From positions 1 through 58,278 of the forward strand of contig JAQVOJ010000005.1 of assembly GCA_028702675.1 (NCBI GenBank): a stretch of 58,278 bases of DNA, in the 5' to 3' direction. Source of the DNA: Bacteroidales bacterium (GTDB lineage Bacteria > Bacteroidota > Bacteroidia > Bacteroidales > ML635J-15). Position numbers and translations under genes: made by a program. Shown piece after piece: positions 16,187 to 27,900 of this stretch. How positions within the stretch are numbered: the stretch's first letter is position 1; each line of letters begins with the position of its first letter. Below the pieces are notes generated by a model. That model saw only the letters and a program-made list of their open reading frames with translations. It was not told the origin of the DNA and ran no database searches.

Positions 16187-16239
16187 AGTCAGGGCTTGAC
16201 TTCGAGTCAAGCCCTGACTCTGAGTCAAGCCCTGACTCT
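16187..16239. repeat. GC-rich inverted/tandem repeat cluster between convergent genes
   Basis: A perfect 15-bp inverted repeat (AGTCAGGGCTTGACT at 16187-16201, AGTCAAGCCCTGACT at 16205-16219) with a 3-nt loop is followed by a tandem 18-bp unit, GAGTCAAGCCCTGACTCT, at 16204-16221 and 16222-16239. Partial copies (GTCAGGGCTTCG) precede it at 16174-16185. It sits between the convergent nitroreductase and TonB-receptor genes, where a bidirectional terminator is expected, but lacks a T-run. Confidence 0.85.
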
Positions 16240-16243
16240 GATA

Positions 16244-18616
16244 CTAATAGCCCATTTTCCCGTTTCCTAGTTTAAATCCGAAATAAATAGTACGTGGTTC
16301 TGCTGGTCCGTATATATAACCGGGGTCCCTCATTATTCCTGTATCAAAATCGTTTTGATATGAATTGAACATATTCTTAACTCCTGTGAATATTTGCAAA
16401 CACATACCATTTAGTTTTATTGTATATCTTACTTTGATCCCGAGATCAAAGAAATTTGGAGATTCGCGTAATTCTCCAATATCAGGGTTTTCTGACAAAG
16501 GACCAAAATAAGGCACAAGCATTTTACCAGTCTGAATACCGTTAACCGATAACCCGAAATGCTTAAATGCTTTATAATCTATTGATAAAAAACCATATTG
16601 ATTTGGTGTACGAAAAAAAAGTTTTTCATCAAACTCCTGTTCTTCGCTATATTCGCTTTTTTGGAAAGTATAACCTGCTGATATCGTTAATTTGTGAATA
16701 GGTCTGGTTTTTAACTCAAGATTTACCCCTTTTACGGTTGCTGTACCATCAGCGTTTACACGTGTATAAACAACAGTCCCTTCGCTGTTAGGAGTCCCAA
16801 ATTCGTTTGCAAAAGGATCGTTTAAAACAGTATAAAAACCTTCGGCAAGAAACTCAATTGCCATATCTCCATACGAATGATGTGTGTCAATTGATGCGGA
16901 TATACTATGACTAGTTTCTGGTTTTAAATCTAAAGAATTAGTATGAATTACTCTTCGTGAGCCTGAGGTTTCTATGTGCAAATCTTCATCATAAATTTGA
17001 GGAGTGCGATAACCTTGTGCATAGCTTAGCCTAGTTTGTAACCATGGTAAAAAATTGTACATTACGCTAAGCCTGGGACTTATTACATTTCCTGTTTTGT
17101 CGTTATTACCCTCGTTTGTTAAGTCAAGTATAGTATAATTATCGAAACGTGCTCCGGTTGTTAATTTAAATCTTTCTAAATTTAATTCGTATTGTGCATA
17201 GATACCTGTGGTATTAAGCATTTGATGAGCAATTAATACATTATCGGTATGATTAATATCTCCCCCTGTATAATTTTCTAAATCGGGATAAGCTAACTTT
17301 GTGTCTTGTAGCCAACTACCTGAGTTTTCAATACCTAAACTAATATTCATATTGCTATACACAAAGTTGTATAAAGCTCCTGCAGCGTAAGAGAAATCTT
17401 CGGTTTTTCCATAATCACTCAAAGATTGGTTTGCTCCGTAATATGAGTCTCTATCTACGTGCTGTCCTGATACATAAACCGACAATTTATCGTGTTTTCT
17501 TACAAATTGATCAAAATTTAATGCAACTGATGTAATATTATGATTTACAGATTCGGTAATATCTGTTTGGTGCATTGGTAAATCAAATTTATTTCCGCCT
17601 CTACGGTCTTCATTAATTACAAATAAATCTGCAGATATTTTACCTCTTGTACCTGTTCTGTAAAAGAACCTACTACCTGCTGTTAAATTCTTAATTTTAC
17701 TTAGTTCAGAGTAAGCATCATCGTTTGCATCAAAAGGTTCACGAGTTCTATAAAATCCGTAAACAGTCATACCTGATTTTGCGTCGGATGAAATAAGACT
17801 GGTATTCATGTGTATTCTATAATCGTGTGCAGGAGAATTAGCTTTGCTTAAACCCATTCCAATTAAATTTGAAGTTGTCCCAAATTCGTAAGTATTGCTT
17901 ATCGGGTCTTTAAGTATTAAATTAATAGTTCCGGCAATGGCGTTACTGCCATATAAAGCGGATCCGCCTCCTCTTACTACCTCAATTCTTTCGAGCATAT
18001 TTGCTGGAATAAGTTCTAGCCCATAAACTCCTGCTAAACCACTAAAAATCGGGCGGCTGTTAATAAGAATTTGAGAGTATGGACCTTCCATCCCGTTCAT
18101 TCTTACCTGATTAAAACCGCAATTTTGACAATTGTTCTCGGTGCGGATTCCTGGAGAAAAATTTAGCCCTTCGCTTAAAATACTGCTTTGGGTTATGCTT
18201 AAGTCTTTGGCAGATAGACTGTTCACAATCACAGGCGATTCATGTCTATTAATTTCATTACGATTGCCTGTTACTGTTACTTCGTTAAGTCCTAATACGT
18301 CTGATTCTAAATTAAAATTTATCTCTTGAGAGTTTCCCCTGCTTATTGTGATTTCTATATCTTCAGTTTTATAGCCTAAGGCTTGAGCTGAAATAATATA
18401 AGTACCTTCAGGTAAGTTTACTAATTTATAATGCCCGGTATGGTCGGTACTTGTGCCTATTGTTGTGTTTTTTAGAAAAATGTTTACATAGGGTAAGTGT
18501 TTTTCTCCGGCAAGTACATGCCCAAAAATATTGGCATCAGTGTTTTTGGGTTGTGCGGTAATGTTAATGTTTAGTATTAGTAAAACTATAACACTACCTA
18601 AAATCTTAATATTCAT
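16244..18616 (-). CDS. TonB-dependent outer-membrane receptor
   Basis: A 790-residue outer-membrane active-transport receptor. Order: signal peptide 1-22; a carboxypeptidase-regulatory-like domain 28-105 (IFGHVLAG to FNLES); plug domain about 115-235 with IEVVRGGGSALYGSNAIAGTINLI; 22-strand barrel to the C-terminal GFKLG. The plug holds a CxxC pair (C163, C166 in NNCQNCGFNQVRMNG). No SusD gene follows, so it is not a glycan-uptake pair. The CxxC plug and the His-rich gene upstream suggest metal or metal-chelate uptake, which is inference. Confidence 0.92.
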   Translation of the reverse strand: MNIKILGSVIVLLILNINITAQPKNTDANIFGHVLAGEKHLPYVNIFLKNTTIGTSTDHTGHYKLVNLPEGTYIISAQALGYKTEDIEITISRGNSQEINFNLESDVLGLNEVTVTGNRNEINRHESPVIVNSLSAKDLSITQSSILSEGLNFSPGIRTENNCQNCGFNQVRMNGMEGPYSQILINSRPIFSGLAGVYGLELIPANMLERIEVVRGGGSALYGSNAIAGTINLILKDPISNTYEFGTTSNLIGMGLSKANSPAHDYRIHMNTSLISSDAKSGMTVYGFYRTREPFDANDDAYSELSKIKNLTAGSRFFYRTGTRGKISADLFVINEDRRGGNKFDLPMHQTDITESVNHNITSVALNFDQFVRKHDKLSVYVSGQHVDRDSYYGANQSLSDYGKTEDFSYAAGALYNFVYSNMNISLGIENSGSWLQDTKLAYPDLENYTGGDINHTDNVLIAHQMLNTTGIYAQYELNLERFKLTTGARFDNYTILDLTNEGNNDKTGNVISPRLSVMYNFLPWLQTRLSYAQGYRTPQIYDEDLHIETSGSRRVIHTNSLDLKPETSHSISASIDTHHSYGDMAIEFLAEGFYTVLNDPFANEFGTPNSEGTVVYTRVNADGTATVKGVNLELKTRPIHKLTISAGYTFQKSEYSEEQEFDEKLFFRTPNQYGFLSIDYKAFKHFGLSVNGIQTGKMLVPYFGPLSENPDIGELRESPNFFDLGIKVRYTIKLNGMCLQIFTGVKNMFNSYQNDFDTGIMRDPGYIYGPAEPRTIYFGFKLGNGKMGY

Positions 18617-18676
18617 TAATATAGTTATTTGAAATTACGTAATAAATGTCTTATTTTCACAAAGAAGGGGTAAGTT

Positions 18677-19039
18677 TTATTGGAAGAAAGGTGGGGCTCG
18701 TGATAATTTATTACTGTAGTATATAACTTTAAGATTATTTGAAAAATATACTATTTTTTTATAATGATTAAAAAGATTATAAAAAACTATTCCTACAATA
18801 AACACTATTATTAATGTTTGCAATTGCAAAAGTAAAAGAATCTCACTATTCGTATGATTATGTTGATTGTGATTGGGAAGATTCTCTGATTTATTGTACG
18901 GATGTGAGTGTGCTATAATATTTCCGTCAGGTAATTTATGAATATGAATAAATAGAGCGTTATTTATTATAAGCAGTAAGCTCACTAAAAGCAAAATTGA
19001 TGCTAATGTTTTTATAACGATATGATTTATTCTATTCAT
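18677..19039 (-). CDS. His-rich small membrane protein
   Basis: A 120-residue protein with two hydrophobic segments (about 8-25 and 68-86). The loop between them is His-rich: FIHIHKLPDG, AHSHPYNK and NHNQHNHTN, about ten histidines in some 40 residues. Such loops bind Zn, Cu, Ni or Co. The frame opens 14 codons earlier, but the ATG at 19039 starts directly before the hydrophobic segment. It is 60 bp upstream of the TonB receptor gene and probably co-transcribed with it. No characterised function is known to me. Confidence 0.65.
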   Translation of the reverse strand: MNRINHIVIKTLASILLLVSLLLIINNALFIHIHKLPDGNIIAHSHPYNKSENLPNHNQHNHTNSEILLLLQLQTLIIVFIVGIVFYNLFNHYKKIVYFSNNLKVIYYSNKLSRAPPFFQ

Positions 19040-19139
19040 CGGTACAAAATTAAAGTTTTTACTTAAATAAATGACAGACAAAAGTCATATTTAGTCTAAA
19101 TAAAAACTTAAAAACTTTAATTGCTTGAATATATGTTAT

Positions 19140-20231
19140 TTACACAAGTCTATTGAATATGTCAAGAATTTTTTCAGATTCAATTTCCCAATTTAGCTCT
19201 ATTGAAGCTTTTTGGCTATTGTTGTGGTAAAAATTAAGCTTATCAGTTGAATTAATAATTCCATTTATTTGTTGAGCAAGTTCTGCACTAGATTTACCTG
19301 TAAATGTTTCACCTACTTTATATGTTTCAACTATTTTTGCCATTTCTGGTAATGCCGATACTAAAATGGGTACACCTGCTTGTATGTAATCAAAAATTTT
19401 ATTTGGTAAAGCATACCGATAATTAAGTCCCATGTCTTCCTCAAGGGAGAAACCTAATATTGCTTGTTTGGTATAAGTTTGCAATTCCTTAGGGTTTACT
19501 CGTCCAATAAATTTAATTTTATTATCAAGATTATATTTCTTGCATAATTTATAAAGTGAGTGCTCAATGTCTCCTTGCCCTGCTATTATAAGTTTCACAT
19601 TATCAACAAATTGTATTGCAGTTATAAGCGATTCTAAACCTCTGCCAATATTTAATGCACCTTGATAAATAAGTAGTCTTTCTCTTTTTGCAATATTTTT
19701 ATAGTCAGTATATTTTTTAGGGAGATTACGTATAACAGCAAAGTCTATATTGTATAAATCCTTATAGTAAAGGGCAATTGGTTTTGAAACCGTATAACAA
19801 TTTTTTAATTGTGGGATAATCTTTTTCTCAATCCTTGCCCAAATATTTTTAATCTTTGGTCGATTTATTAATTCCGGTACCTCAGTAAACAATTCATGAC
19901 TATCGTAAACTAAAGATTTGTGCCTAATTCTTGATGCAAAATAGTTTGCCGGCAAAGTATCAAGGTCGTTTGACAGAAAAACATCAGCTTTTGCAAATAA
20001 AAGGTAGAAAAATAGTCTTATGTTGAAGCATGCATAAAAAAGAAAGCCTTTTTTAAATAAAAGCTTAAATCTTTTGGTTTTGTAAGGTAAATTTATCGAA
20101 CATTTTTCGGAATTTATGATTCTGCCAATTAGTACAATATTATAAGAATTGTCGTGCAATGTTTTACAAACACGTTGTACACGTTGGTCTGTAACTAAAT
20201 CATTAGTAACCGAAACTATTACTTTTTTCAT
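19140..20231 (-). CDS. Family 4-type glycosyltransferase
   Basis: A 363-residue GT-B-fold glycosyltransferase. The N-terminal domain begins VIVSVTNDLVTDQRVQRVC and includes VYDSHELFTEVPEL; the C-terminal domain has the donor-site region FIGRVNPKELQTYTKQAILGFS and LPNKIFDYIQAGVPILVS, typical of GT1/GT4 enzymes. It likely adds a sugar to a cell-envelope glycan; donor and acceptor cannot be told. It is divergent from murB. Confidence 0.88.
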   Translation of the reverse strand: MKKVIVSVTNDLVTDQRVQRVCKTLHDNSYNIVLIGRIINSEKCSINLPYKTKRFKLLFKKGFLFYACFNIRLFFYLLFAKADVFLSNDLDTLPANYFASRIRHKSLVYDSHELFTEVPELINRPKIKNIWARIEKKIIPQLKNCYTVSKPIALYYKDLYNIDFAVIRNLPKKYTDYKNIAKRERLLIYQGALNIGRGLESLITAIQFVDNVKLIIAGQGDIEHSLYKLCKKYNLDNKIKFIGRVNPKELQTYTKQAILGFSLEEDMGLNYRYALPNKIFDYIQAGVPILVSALPEMAKIVETYKVGETFTGKSSAELAQQINGIINSTDKLNFYHNNSQKASIELNWEIESEKILDIFNRLV

Positions 20232-20250
20232 TATTTAAAATAATATTTAA

Positions 20251-20258
20251 CAAATGTA
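20251..20258 (-). promoter_or_regulatory. -7 element for the glycosyltransferase gene
   Basis: TACATTTG on the minus strand matches TAnnTTTG and lies 20 bp upstream of the glycosyltransferase ATG. No clear -33 element. Confidence 0.4.
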
Positions 20259-20302
20259 TGATTTTGACAGGAAATAGATTTATTATTTGATTAAAAACTT
20301 AC

Positions 20303-20310
20303 TACTTTTG
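20303..20310 (+). promoter_or_regulatory. -7 element for murB
   Basis: TACTTTTG matches TAnnTTTG and ends 20 bp before the murB ATG. A TTTG is present upstream (20286-20289) but at only 13 bp spacing. Confidence 0.4.
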
Positions 20311-20330
20311 TCTGCATTATAGTATAAAAT

Positions 20331-21338
20331 ATGTATAAAGAACATTACCCATTATTAAATCACAACAGTTTTGGTATAGAGTCGTATGCCGATTATTTTT
20401 TTGAGTTTTGTGAAGTTTCAGAATTAGATGAATTTTTATTGGAACAAACATTAAATACCAACAATATATTTATCTTAGGAAAAGGTTGTAATGTGTTGTT
20501 TACCAAAGATTTTGAAGGATTAATTATTCATCCCAATAATAATGGCATTGATATAACTTACGAAGATGATAAGTCTATTGAGATTAAAGTACAATCGGGC
20601 GAAGATTGGGATGAGTTTGTCGAGTTTACAGTTAGTAATTCATGGTATGGTTTAGAGAATTTATCGTTGATTCCAGGAAGTGTTGGAGCTGCACCTGTTC
20701 AAAATATTGGGGCTTATGGAGTAGAAGTTAGAGACTATATAGTGAGTGTAGAATGTGTTGAGATTGGTACTGGCAAGCATTTCGTTTTAAGTAATAGAGA
20801 GTGCTGTTTCGATTATAGAAATAGTGTTTTTAAAAACGAATTAAAAAATAAATGTGTTATTGTAGCTGTTAGTTTTAAGCTTTCAAAGATTCCTGTGATT
20901 AATATTAATTACACTGAGCTTAAAAACAAATTACAAAAAGATAAAAATATTGATGTTCGTAAAATTCGTAATGCAATTTGTGAAATTAGGAATAGTAAGT
21001 TGCCCGATCCTGAAAAGATTGGAAATGTAGGAAGTTTCTTTAAAAATCCTATAATATCAGATAATGATTATCAGGTTTTACTGAAAAATTTTCCTGATAT
21101 TGTAGGGTATAAAATCGATAATAAAAATGTTAAACTAGCAGCAGGTTGGTTAATTGATAAATGTGGATGGAAAGCTTATTCTGAAAATGGAGTTGGAGTG
21201 CACGAAAATCAGGCTTTGGTTTTGATCAACAAAGGAACTAAATCGGGAAATAATGTTTTAAACCTTGCTCAAAAAATTAGAACAGGGGTGTTAAATAAAT
21301 TTGGTGTTTATATGGAATTTGAAGTTAATATATTGTAA
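20331..21338 (+). CDS. murB: UDP-N-acetylmuramate dehydrogenase
   Basis: A 335-residue FAD enzyme that reduces enolpyruvyl-UDP-GlcNAc to UDP-MurNAc in cytoplasmic peptidoglycan synthesis. FAD-binding GKGCNVLFTKDFEGLII, LIPGSVGAAPVQNIGAYGVEV and the YRNSVFK segment are present; the catalytic serine lies in GNVGSFFKNP, and the C-terminal glutamate region is VHENQALVLIN. It is the longer type I form, as in E. coli, with the extra segment between the substrate loop and C-terminus. Confidence 0.95.
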   Translation: MYKEHYPLLNHNSFGIESYADYFFEFCEVSELDEFLLEQTLNTNNIFILGKGCNVLFTKDFEGLIIHPNNNGIDITYEDDKSIEIKVQSGEDWDEFVEFTVSNSWYGLENLSLIPGSVGAAPVQNIGAYGVEVRDYIVSVECVEIGTGKHFVLSNRECCFDYRNSVFKNELKNKCVIVAVSFKLSKIPVININYTELKNKLQKDKNIDVRKIRNAICEIRNSKLPDPEKIGNVGSFFKNPIISDNDYQVLLKNFPDIVGYKIDNKNVKLAAGWLIDKCGWKAYSENGVGVHENQALVLINKGTKSGNNVLNLAQKIRTGVLNKFGVYMEFEVNIL

Positions 21339-21358
21339 AACTTAAAATATAATTTTAT

Positions 21359-21868
21359 ATGAGAGGTTTAATCATTTACAAAAGTAAGTACGGTAGTACA
21401 GAAGAATATGCAAGTTGGATTTCGGAAGAAACCGGTTTTAGCAAAAAGTCAATTAAAGAAGTAAGCAAAGACGATATAAATAATGCTGAAATTATAATTA
21501 TTGGTTCTCCTGTTATGGCTGGTAAATACATTATTGCCGGCTGGCTTAAAAAGCATTGGCATGAATTAAAAGATAAGGCTGTGGCATTCTATTCTGTTTG
21601 TGCTACCGATTTAAAAGATACAGAGCAAATAGAAAAATTCTGGGTAGCAAGTTTCTCTGATGATATTAGGAAAGCAATGCGTTTTTTTATGTTTGGAGGG
21701 AGAAAAGAATTTGATAAACTAAGCCCTGTAATAAAATTTATGTTAAAAACAGTATCTAAAATGGAAAAGGATCCAAAAGTAAAAAAAGAATTACTTATGG
21801 ATGTTAATAATATGAATAGCGATTTTATAAAACCTCTTATTGAATATATTGATTCACTAAAATCATAA
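21359..21868 (+). CDS. Flavodoxin-like protein
   Basis: A 169-residue flavodoxin-domain protein related to HemG-type menaquinone-dependent protoporphyrinogen oxidase. The FMN phosphate loop is IYKSKYGSTEEYA (6-18) and the second loop is IIGSPVMAGKYIIAGWL. No haem-synthesis genes are nearby, so function as a general flavin electron carrier is equally possible. It follows murB by 20 bp and ends in a strong terminator. Confidence 0.8.
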   Translation: MRGLIIYKSKYGSTEEYASWISEETGFSKKSIKEVSKDDINNAEIIIIGSPVMAGKYIIAGWLKKHWHELKDKAVAFYSVCATDLKDTEQIEKFWVASFSDDIRKAMRFFMFGGRKEFDKLSPVIKFMLKTVSKMEKDPKVKKELLMDVNNMNSDFIKPLIEYIDSLKS

Positions 21869-21896
21869 AAAAGAGCGGCAATTGCCGCTCTTTTTT
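21867..21896. terminator. Bidirectional terminator
   Basis: A perfect 30-bp palindrome, A6-GAGCGGC-AATT-GCCGCTC-T6 with the centre at 21881/21882, lies between the convergent flavodoxin-like and SprB-repeat genes. Either strand gives a GC-rich hairpin followed by T residues. Confidence 0.92.
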
Positions 21897-21904
21897 ATAG
21901 TTAT

Positions 21905-24900
21905 TTATTTGAATACGGTTACTTGACCGGAGTAAGTATGGTCTTTTCCGTATTTGTCTTTTAAAGTAATAATCCAAACGTACATACCTTGTGGAACGTA
22001 ATCTCCTTTATTTTGACTGTATCTACCTTTCCAATGTTCATTAATATCGTTAGTTGTGAAAATTAACTCTCCCCATCTGTTGTAAACTTCAAATTTATAA
22101 GAATCATAGTCGAATCCCACACCTTTTGGATATAATTCATCATTGCCGGGAGTTCTGATATTAATAGCAGTTGGCATATACAGTCTGTGGTCTTCAATAA
22201 TTTCTACATTATGAACAACTGTATCAATACATCCCTCTTGACTAAATGCGATAAGCATTACAGGAAACTCGCCTTGGTCGTAATAAACATGTGTTGGGTT
22301 TTGTTCACCGGTTTGATGTCCGTCTCCGAAATGCCATTCCCAAGCATATGCATCTATACTTTGGTCGGTAAAATCAATTTGAGAATCGAATAAACCTGTT
22401 GACCATGGATGTGCGATAAAATCTGCAATTGGTGAAGTGTGTACTCTTACTGTAGTTGTTCCTCTTTCGGTACAGCCTGCTGCTGTTGTAATATCTACGC
22501 TTACCAAATAGTTACCTGGTTCTTCAAATAGGTGTGTTGGGCGTTTTAAGTTAGACCAATTATTTTCACCTGATTCTGCATCAGCAAAGTTCCAATCGTA
22601 AGTATAAGTAAGGTTTGTAGTTTCGTTGTCGAAAGTAACCAGTAGGGGAGAGCAACCTTTGTAAGGTGTTTTTGTAAGATTAATTTCCGGTCCTGGTGCT
22701 ACGTTTACTGTAACTTCTACGGTATCGTTTGGTGTTCCGCATCCATCACTTAACACAATTTGATAAGTAGTGTTCTCTGTTGGGCTAACAAGATGCGTAT
22801 TTTCAACTGTTACACTATTGTCGTCGCTCCAATGATATAGATAATTACCATCTCCACCTTCTGCAACAGCTACGAGTTGAGCATTATCTCCTTCGCAAAT
22901 TGAAGGAGGAATATTAACAGTAAGATCTAACGGCGGATTTACTGTAATATGTACTTGTCCTGTAGCCGATTCACATCCATTTGCATCTATTGCAATTACA
23001 TTGTAATCTGTTGAAACTATTGGGTCAACAAAGTATGATGGACCATATCCTAAATCTTCCCATAAGAAAGTATAAGGAGGAATACCACCTGAAGCAGAAG
23101 CAGAAACTATGGTGCTATCTCCGATACAAATAGTTCTATCACCATCAGTAAATAGTTCTATTTCGGAAGGACTTCCAATTGGGAAGGTTGTGTAAACTTC
23201 GCAACCATCTGCATCAACAATTGTTACAGCATAAATATTGGTAGTGAGTTCGTAGCTAGCCCATTCATCTGTAACATCAGGCGACCAATTGTATTCATAC
23301 GGAGGCATCCCTTGCGAAACATATATTTCTGCGTAACCATCGTTTCCTCCAAAGCATGTTACATCTCCATAATTTACATTATCTAGTTGAGGCGGTTGAG
23401 TTACACCAATGCTTACTTGATAGCTTTCGTTACATCCATTGATGTCTGTAATTAAAACTTCGTATAAACCGGGAGCTGCATTATAAATACTATCAGAGGT
23501 GTATCCTCCGGGGTTCCATAAATATGTATAGCCTCCTGATCCGCCATAAATAGAGCTTACCCATGCGCTTCCATTATCCATGTCGCAAGTAGCATTGTCG
23601 GTATCAAAGCTTGCTTGTATAGGTGGTGGTTGAGTAACAACAAATGTTTCTTGTACAAAACAACCTGCATCACTTGCATCGTAAACAATTACGGTATGTG
23701 GTCCGGCACATAAGCCTTCAACTACCATAGTATTTTGACCTAATTGAGGCCAGTCAACAGAATAATTATTATGTCCACCACTTACAGTAAGTGTAATAAC
23801 GCCATCGCAAGAACCATAGCAAGTTGCGGGTGTAATAATTGCATCTACTTCAATTGGGTCGGGTTCTGTGATTTCAAACTCAACAGAATCTATACAACCA
23901 TTGGCATCAGTAACAGTTACTACATAAAGCCCAGCACATAGTCCTGTAGCGTTATGTCCTGTTTGTCCTCCATTCCATGTAATTGTTAAAGGTAATGTGC
24001 CCCCGTAAGTTTGCACTATGGCAGATGCATTGCAGAAGCCATTACAAGTTACATGGTTAATATTAGCAACTTCAATACTCACAGGATTAGGTTGTGTAAT
24101 AGTAAATGATTCTGATGCACTACAATTATTTTCATCTGTGATTGTTACAGAATATGTTCCTTCTGCAAGATTAATAGCAATAGGACCGTTTTGTCCATTG
24201 CTCCATGCTATGGTATTACTTGGTGTTGTACTAGTAAAAATTACTTCTGCTGTTCCATCTGAATTTCCTGAGCACTGAACATTTGAAATTATGATATCTG
24301 TAATTTCAGGTGCCGAAATATCACTTATGCTTACACTATGAAAATCAGAGCAACCATGCGAATCTGTAACAGTTACGGTATAAGTTCCTGCCGGAATATT
24401 GTTTAGGGTGTTTGATGATCCTCCTGGATCTGACCAAATATAAGAATATGGTGGGACTCCTCCAACAACAGATACTGCAACCATACCATCGGAATTGCTA
24501 CAATGTGGTTGGATAGTATTTTGTGTAACAATATCTAAAATATTAGGACCGGTAATACTCCCTGATGTGTAAACATTACATCCATTAATATCAATAACTG
24601 TAAGATTGTAAATTCCGGAACAGAGATTATTAATAATTGAATTTGTTTCGTTGTTTGACCATAGATAAGTAAATGGAGCAGAACCTCCTGTTACTATTGC
24701 TTCAATTTCTCCGTCACAACTATTGTAGCATGTTTCGTTGGTTGCGTTAATTTGTACATTGATTACAGGTGGTTCGTTAATGTATATACAAGTATCTATT
24801 TCACAGCCATTATTATCAGATACAGTTACACAATGTTGTCCTGCCGGCAGATTAATGGGTGAAGAATTTGTTGAACCATTACTCCATAAAAAATCATAAG

Positions 24901-27900
24901 GAGGTGTTCCGCCTGTTGGTATTACTTGTATATTGCCACTTGAGCCTCCATAACACAGTACGTCATCAACTGAAACATTAGCAAAACTTAATTGTGTTGG
25001 TGAATTAACTGTAACAACATTTGTCTCGCTACATCCATTATTATCATAAACAGTTACAGTATATGTTCCTTCGCATAATCCAACAGCAGTTTGAGTTGTT
25101 TGAGCATTATCACTCCACAAGTAAGTATAAGGAGGTGTTCCACCATAAGGAGATGCAGTAGCAGTTCCATTACACAAACCATTACAACTTGTTAGAGTTG
25201 ATGATGTAGGAATAGTAATAAAGTCTGGTTCATCAACAGTATAATCATTTGTAAGTATGCAACCGTTGTCGTCAATTATTGCTACGGTATAATCTCCATG
25301 ACATAAATTGTAAATGTCTTCGTCATTTGGTATTGTGCCAGGTCCTGTCCAGTTGAAACTATACGGTGGGGTTCCATTGTATGGTGTTAGCTCAATACTA
25401 CCATCACAGTCGTTGTAACAGCTTGTATTTTCAACTGTACTCAAACTTGCTAGAGCTAGAGGTTCTGTGATTGTTGCACTAGTTGTAGCAATACAACCGG
25501 TAATTAAATCATTTACAGTAACAGAATAGTTGCCTGCACAGAGATTTGTTGCCGTTGCACTAGTTTGTGCCGGTGTAGTACTCCAGTTATATTGGAAAAT
25601 TCCTGAGCCACCAACTACATTAACTGTAATTGTACCATCACAAACTCCGAAGCAACTTACATTTGAACTTGCACCTATAGTGGCTACTGGTCCTGTAATA
25701 TCATTTACGGCAAAATTCAATATAGCTTGGCATCCTTTATTGTCGGTTACTGTAACTATATAAGTGCCAGCTGAAATATTTAATAAATCTTGAGTTAAGT
25801 CTCCAGTATTCCATAAATATGAATAAGGTGTACTTCCTCCAGTTACATCAACATCAATTGAACCGTTTGCTTGTCCGCAGTCTGATTCTGTTATATCTCC
25901 TGTAATAATAATAGGTTCGTTTTCTAATATAGTAACATCATCACTAATTGTACAACCATGTGCATCTGTTATTGTTACAGAATAGTCTCCGGCACATAGT
26001 CCACTATTGAGTAAAGTAGTATTTAAATTGCTCCAAATTGGGGAATAAGGTGTAGTACCACCTGTAACTTGTGCAAATGCTTCACCACTACAGTTTCCGA
26101 AACAATCAATTGCATTAGGTAATATGTTCAAAGTTAATAGTCCTGGTTCGTTAATGGTAATTCCTGCAGTTGTAGTACAACCAATTTGATCTGTTACAGT
26201 AACTTCATAATAGCCCATTCCAAGTCCCATAGCTGTAACCGCAGTTTGAGGAGGTGTTGTGTTCCATATATAAGTATAGTTGGGTGTACCTCCACCAACA
26301 GAAACAGTTGCTTGTCCGTCGCTTAATCCGGCACAAGTTACATCGTTATATGATGATATACTTGCAGATGGCCCGGCAATATCATTTACAGTTACAGAAG
26401 CAGTTTGTGAGCAACCGTTGTCGTCGGTAACTATTACAGTATATGGACTTCCGGCAGCACTCAAGCCTGTAACTGTGCTATTGGTTGATGGTGTGCCGGC
26501 ACTCCATTGGTATAAATAATCACCTGCAACAGTTCCACCTGAAGCTGTTACACTTGCGCTGCCATCGCTGTTGCCACAATTTGCATCTATTACGGTTGTG
26601 CTTAATACAATAGGTGCTGGTTGAGTTATTGAATAACTTATTGAAGCAGAGCAAGCATTATTATCTGTTACTGTTACACTATGTGTGCCTGCACATAAAT
26701 TAGTATTAGTGGCTGCATTAGGATTATTCCCACTACCCCATGAATAAGATACCGGAGGTGTACCTCCCGTATAACTAATGGTTACAGTACCATCACAATC
26801 ACCGTTACATGTTGTTGGTGTTGTATTATCGACAGCTAAAACAAGAGCAGGAGGTTGTGATATTGTTGCATTGGCTTGTGCTGTACAGCCTGAGGCGTCA
26901 GTTACTATTACAGACACAGGTCCTGCTCCAACTGTTATAGTATTAGTTAGGTCTGGTGTTGTAGTACTCGATCCGGTGCTCCATAAGTAAGTGAAGTCTG
27001 CAGTTCCGCCGCTTACATGAGCTGTTGCACTCCCATCTGTAGAGCCATTACAAGAAGCAGGTAAGGTTGTTATATTAACGCTTACGCCTCCTAAGTCAGG
27101 AACATTAGCATTAAATGATTCGGTGCAGCCATTATCGTCTTCAACAGTAACACTATAAACACCGGCTACGAGATTAGTAGCTGTTGCTGAATATTGTGCA
27201 GGTGTTGAACTCCATTCGTAGGAATAATCACCACTAACAGTTCCGCCACTTGCAGTTACTGTTGCTGATCCATCAGGTAACCCGCAGTGTGATCCAACTG
27301 TGCTTGTCGTAGCTGTTATTGCTGGGGGTTCTGATATTGATACACTAGCATTTACTTGACATAGACCTTCTGCCACTGTAACATAATGTGTCCCATCGCA
27401 TAAGCCTGTAACAGTCTGTGAATTAGGATTACTTCCACTACTCCATGTATATGAAAATGGTCCTGATCCACCTGTTACTGTAACAGTTGCAGAGCCATCA
27501 CAATAATTATTGCAGGATGCATCTGATACAACTGATGTTGAAATTGAAAATGGTACGCCACCATCTATTACGCTTACACTACCTTCTACCGTACATCCGT
27601 CTCCATCAGTAACAGTAACAGTATAATTTCCGGCTAAAATATTATTAATTGTACCTGTAATGCCGCCGTTAGACCAATTATAACTATATGGATTACTACC
27701 TCCACTTACAGATACGGATGCGCTACCATTTGCAAGACCACAAGTGGCATCTGTACTACTCATCGTTAAGCTCATGCCTGCAGGGTCACTTATTGAGAAA
27801 TTCTCTATTGTGTAACATGCTGGATTTGTTGCATCAGCAACAGTAACAGTATAATTACCTGCACACAGTCCCCCTGTGCTTTGATTATTAGGAGTTGTTC

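Noticed and set aside
16187-16239. Repeat cluster as a CRISPR array
   Set aside because: The units are directly adjacent palindromes without spacers, and no cas genes are present.
18634-18643. ATTACGTAAT palindrome upstream of the TonB receptor gene
   Set aside because: At 10 bp and AT-rich it is within chance expectation; no second copy or promoter element lies beside it.
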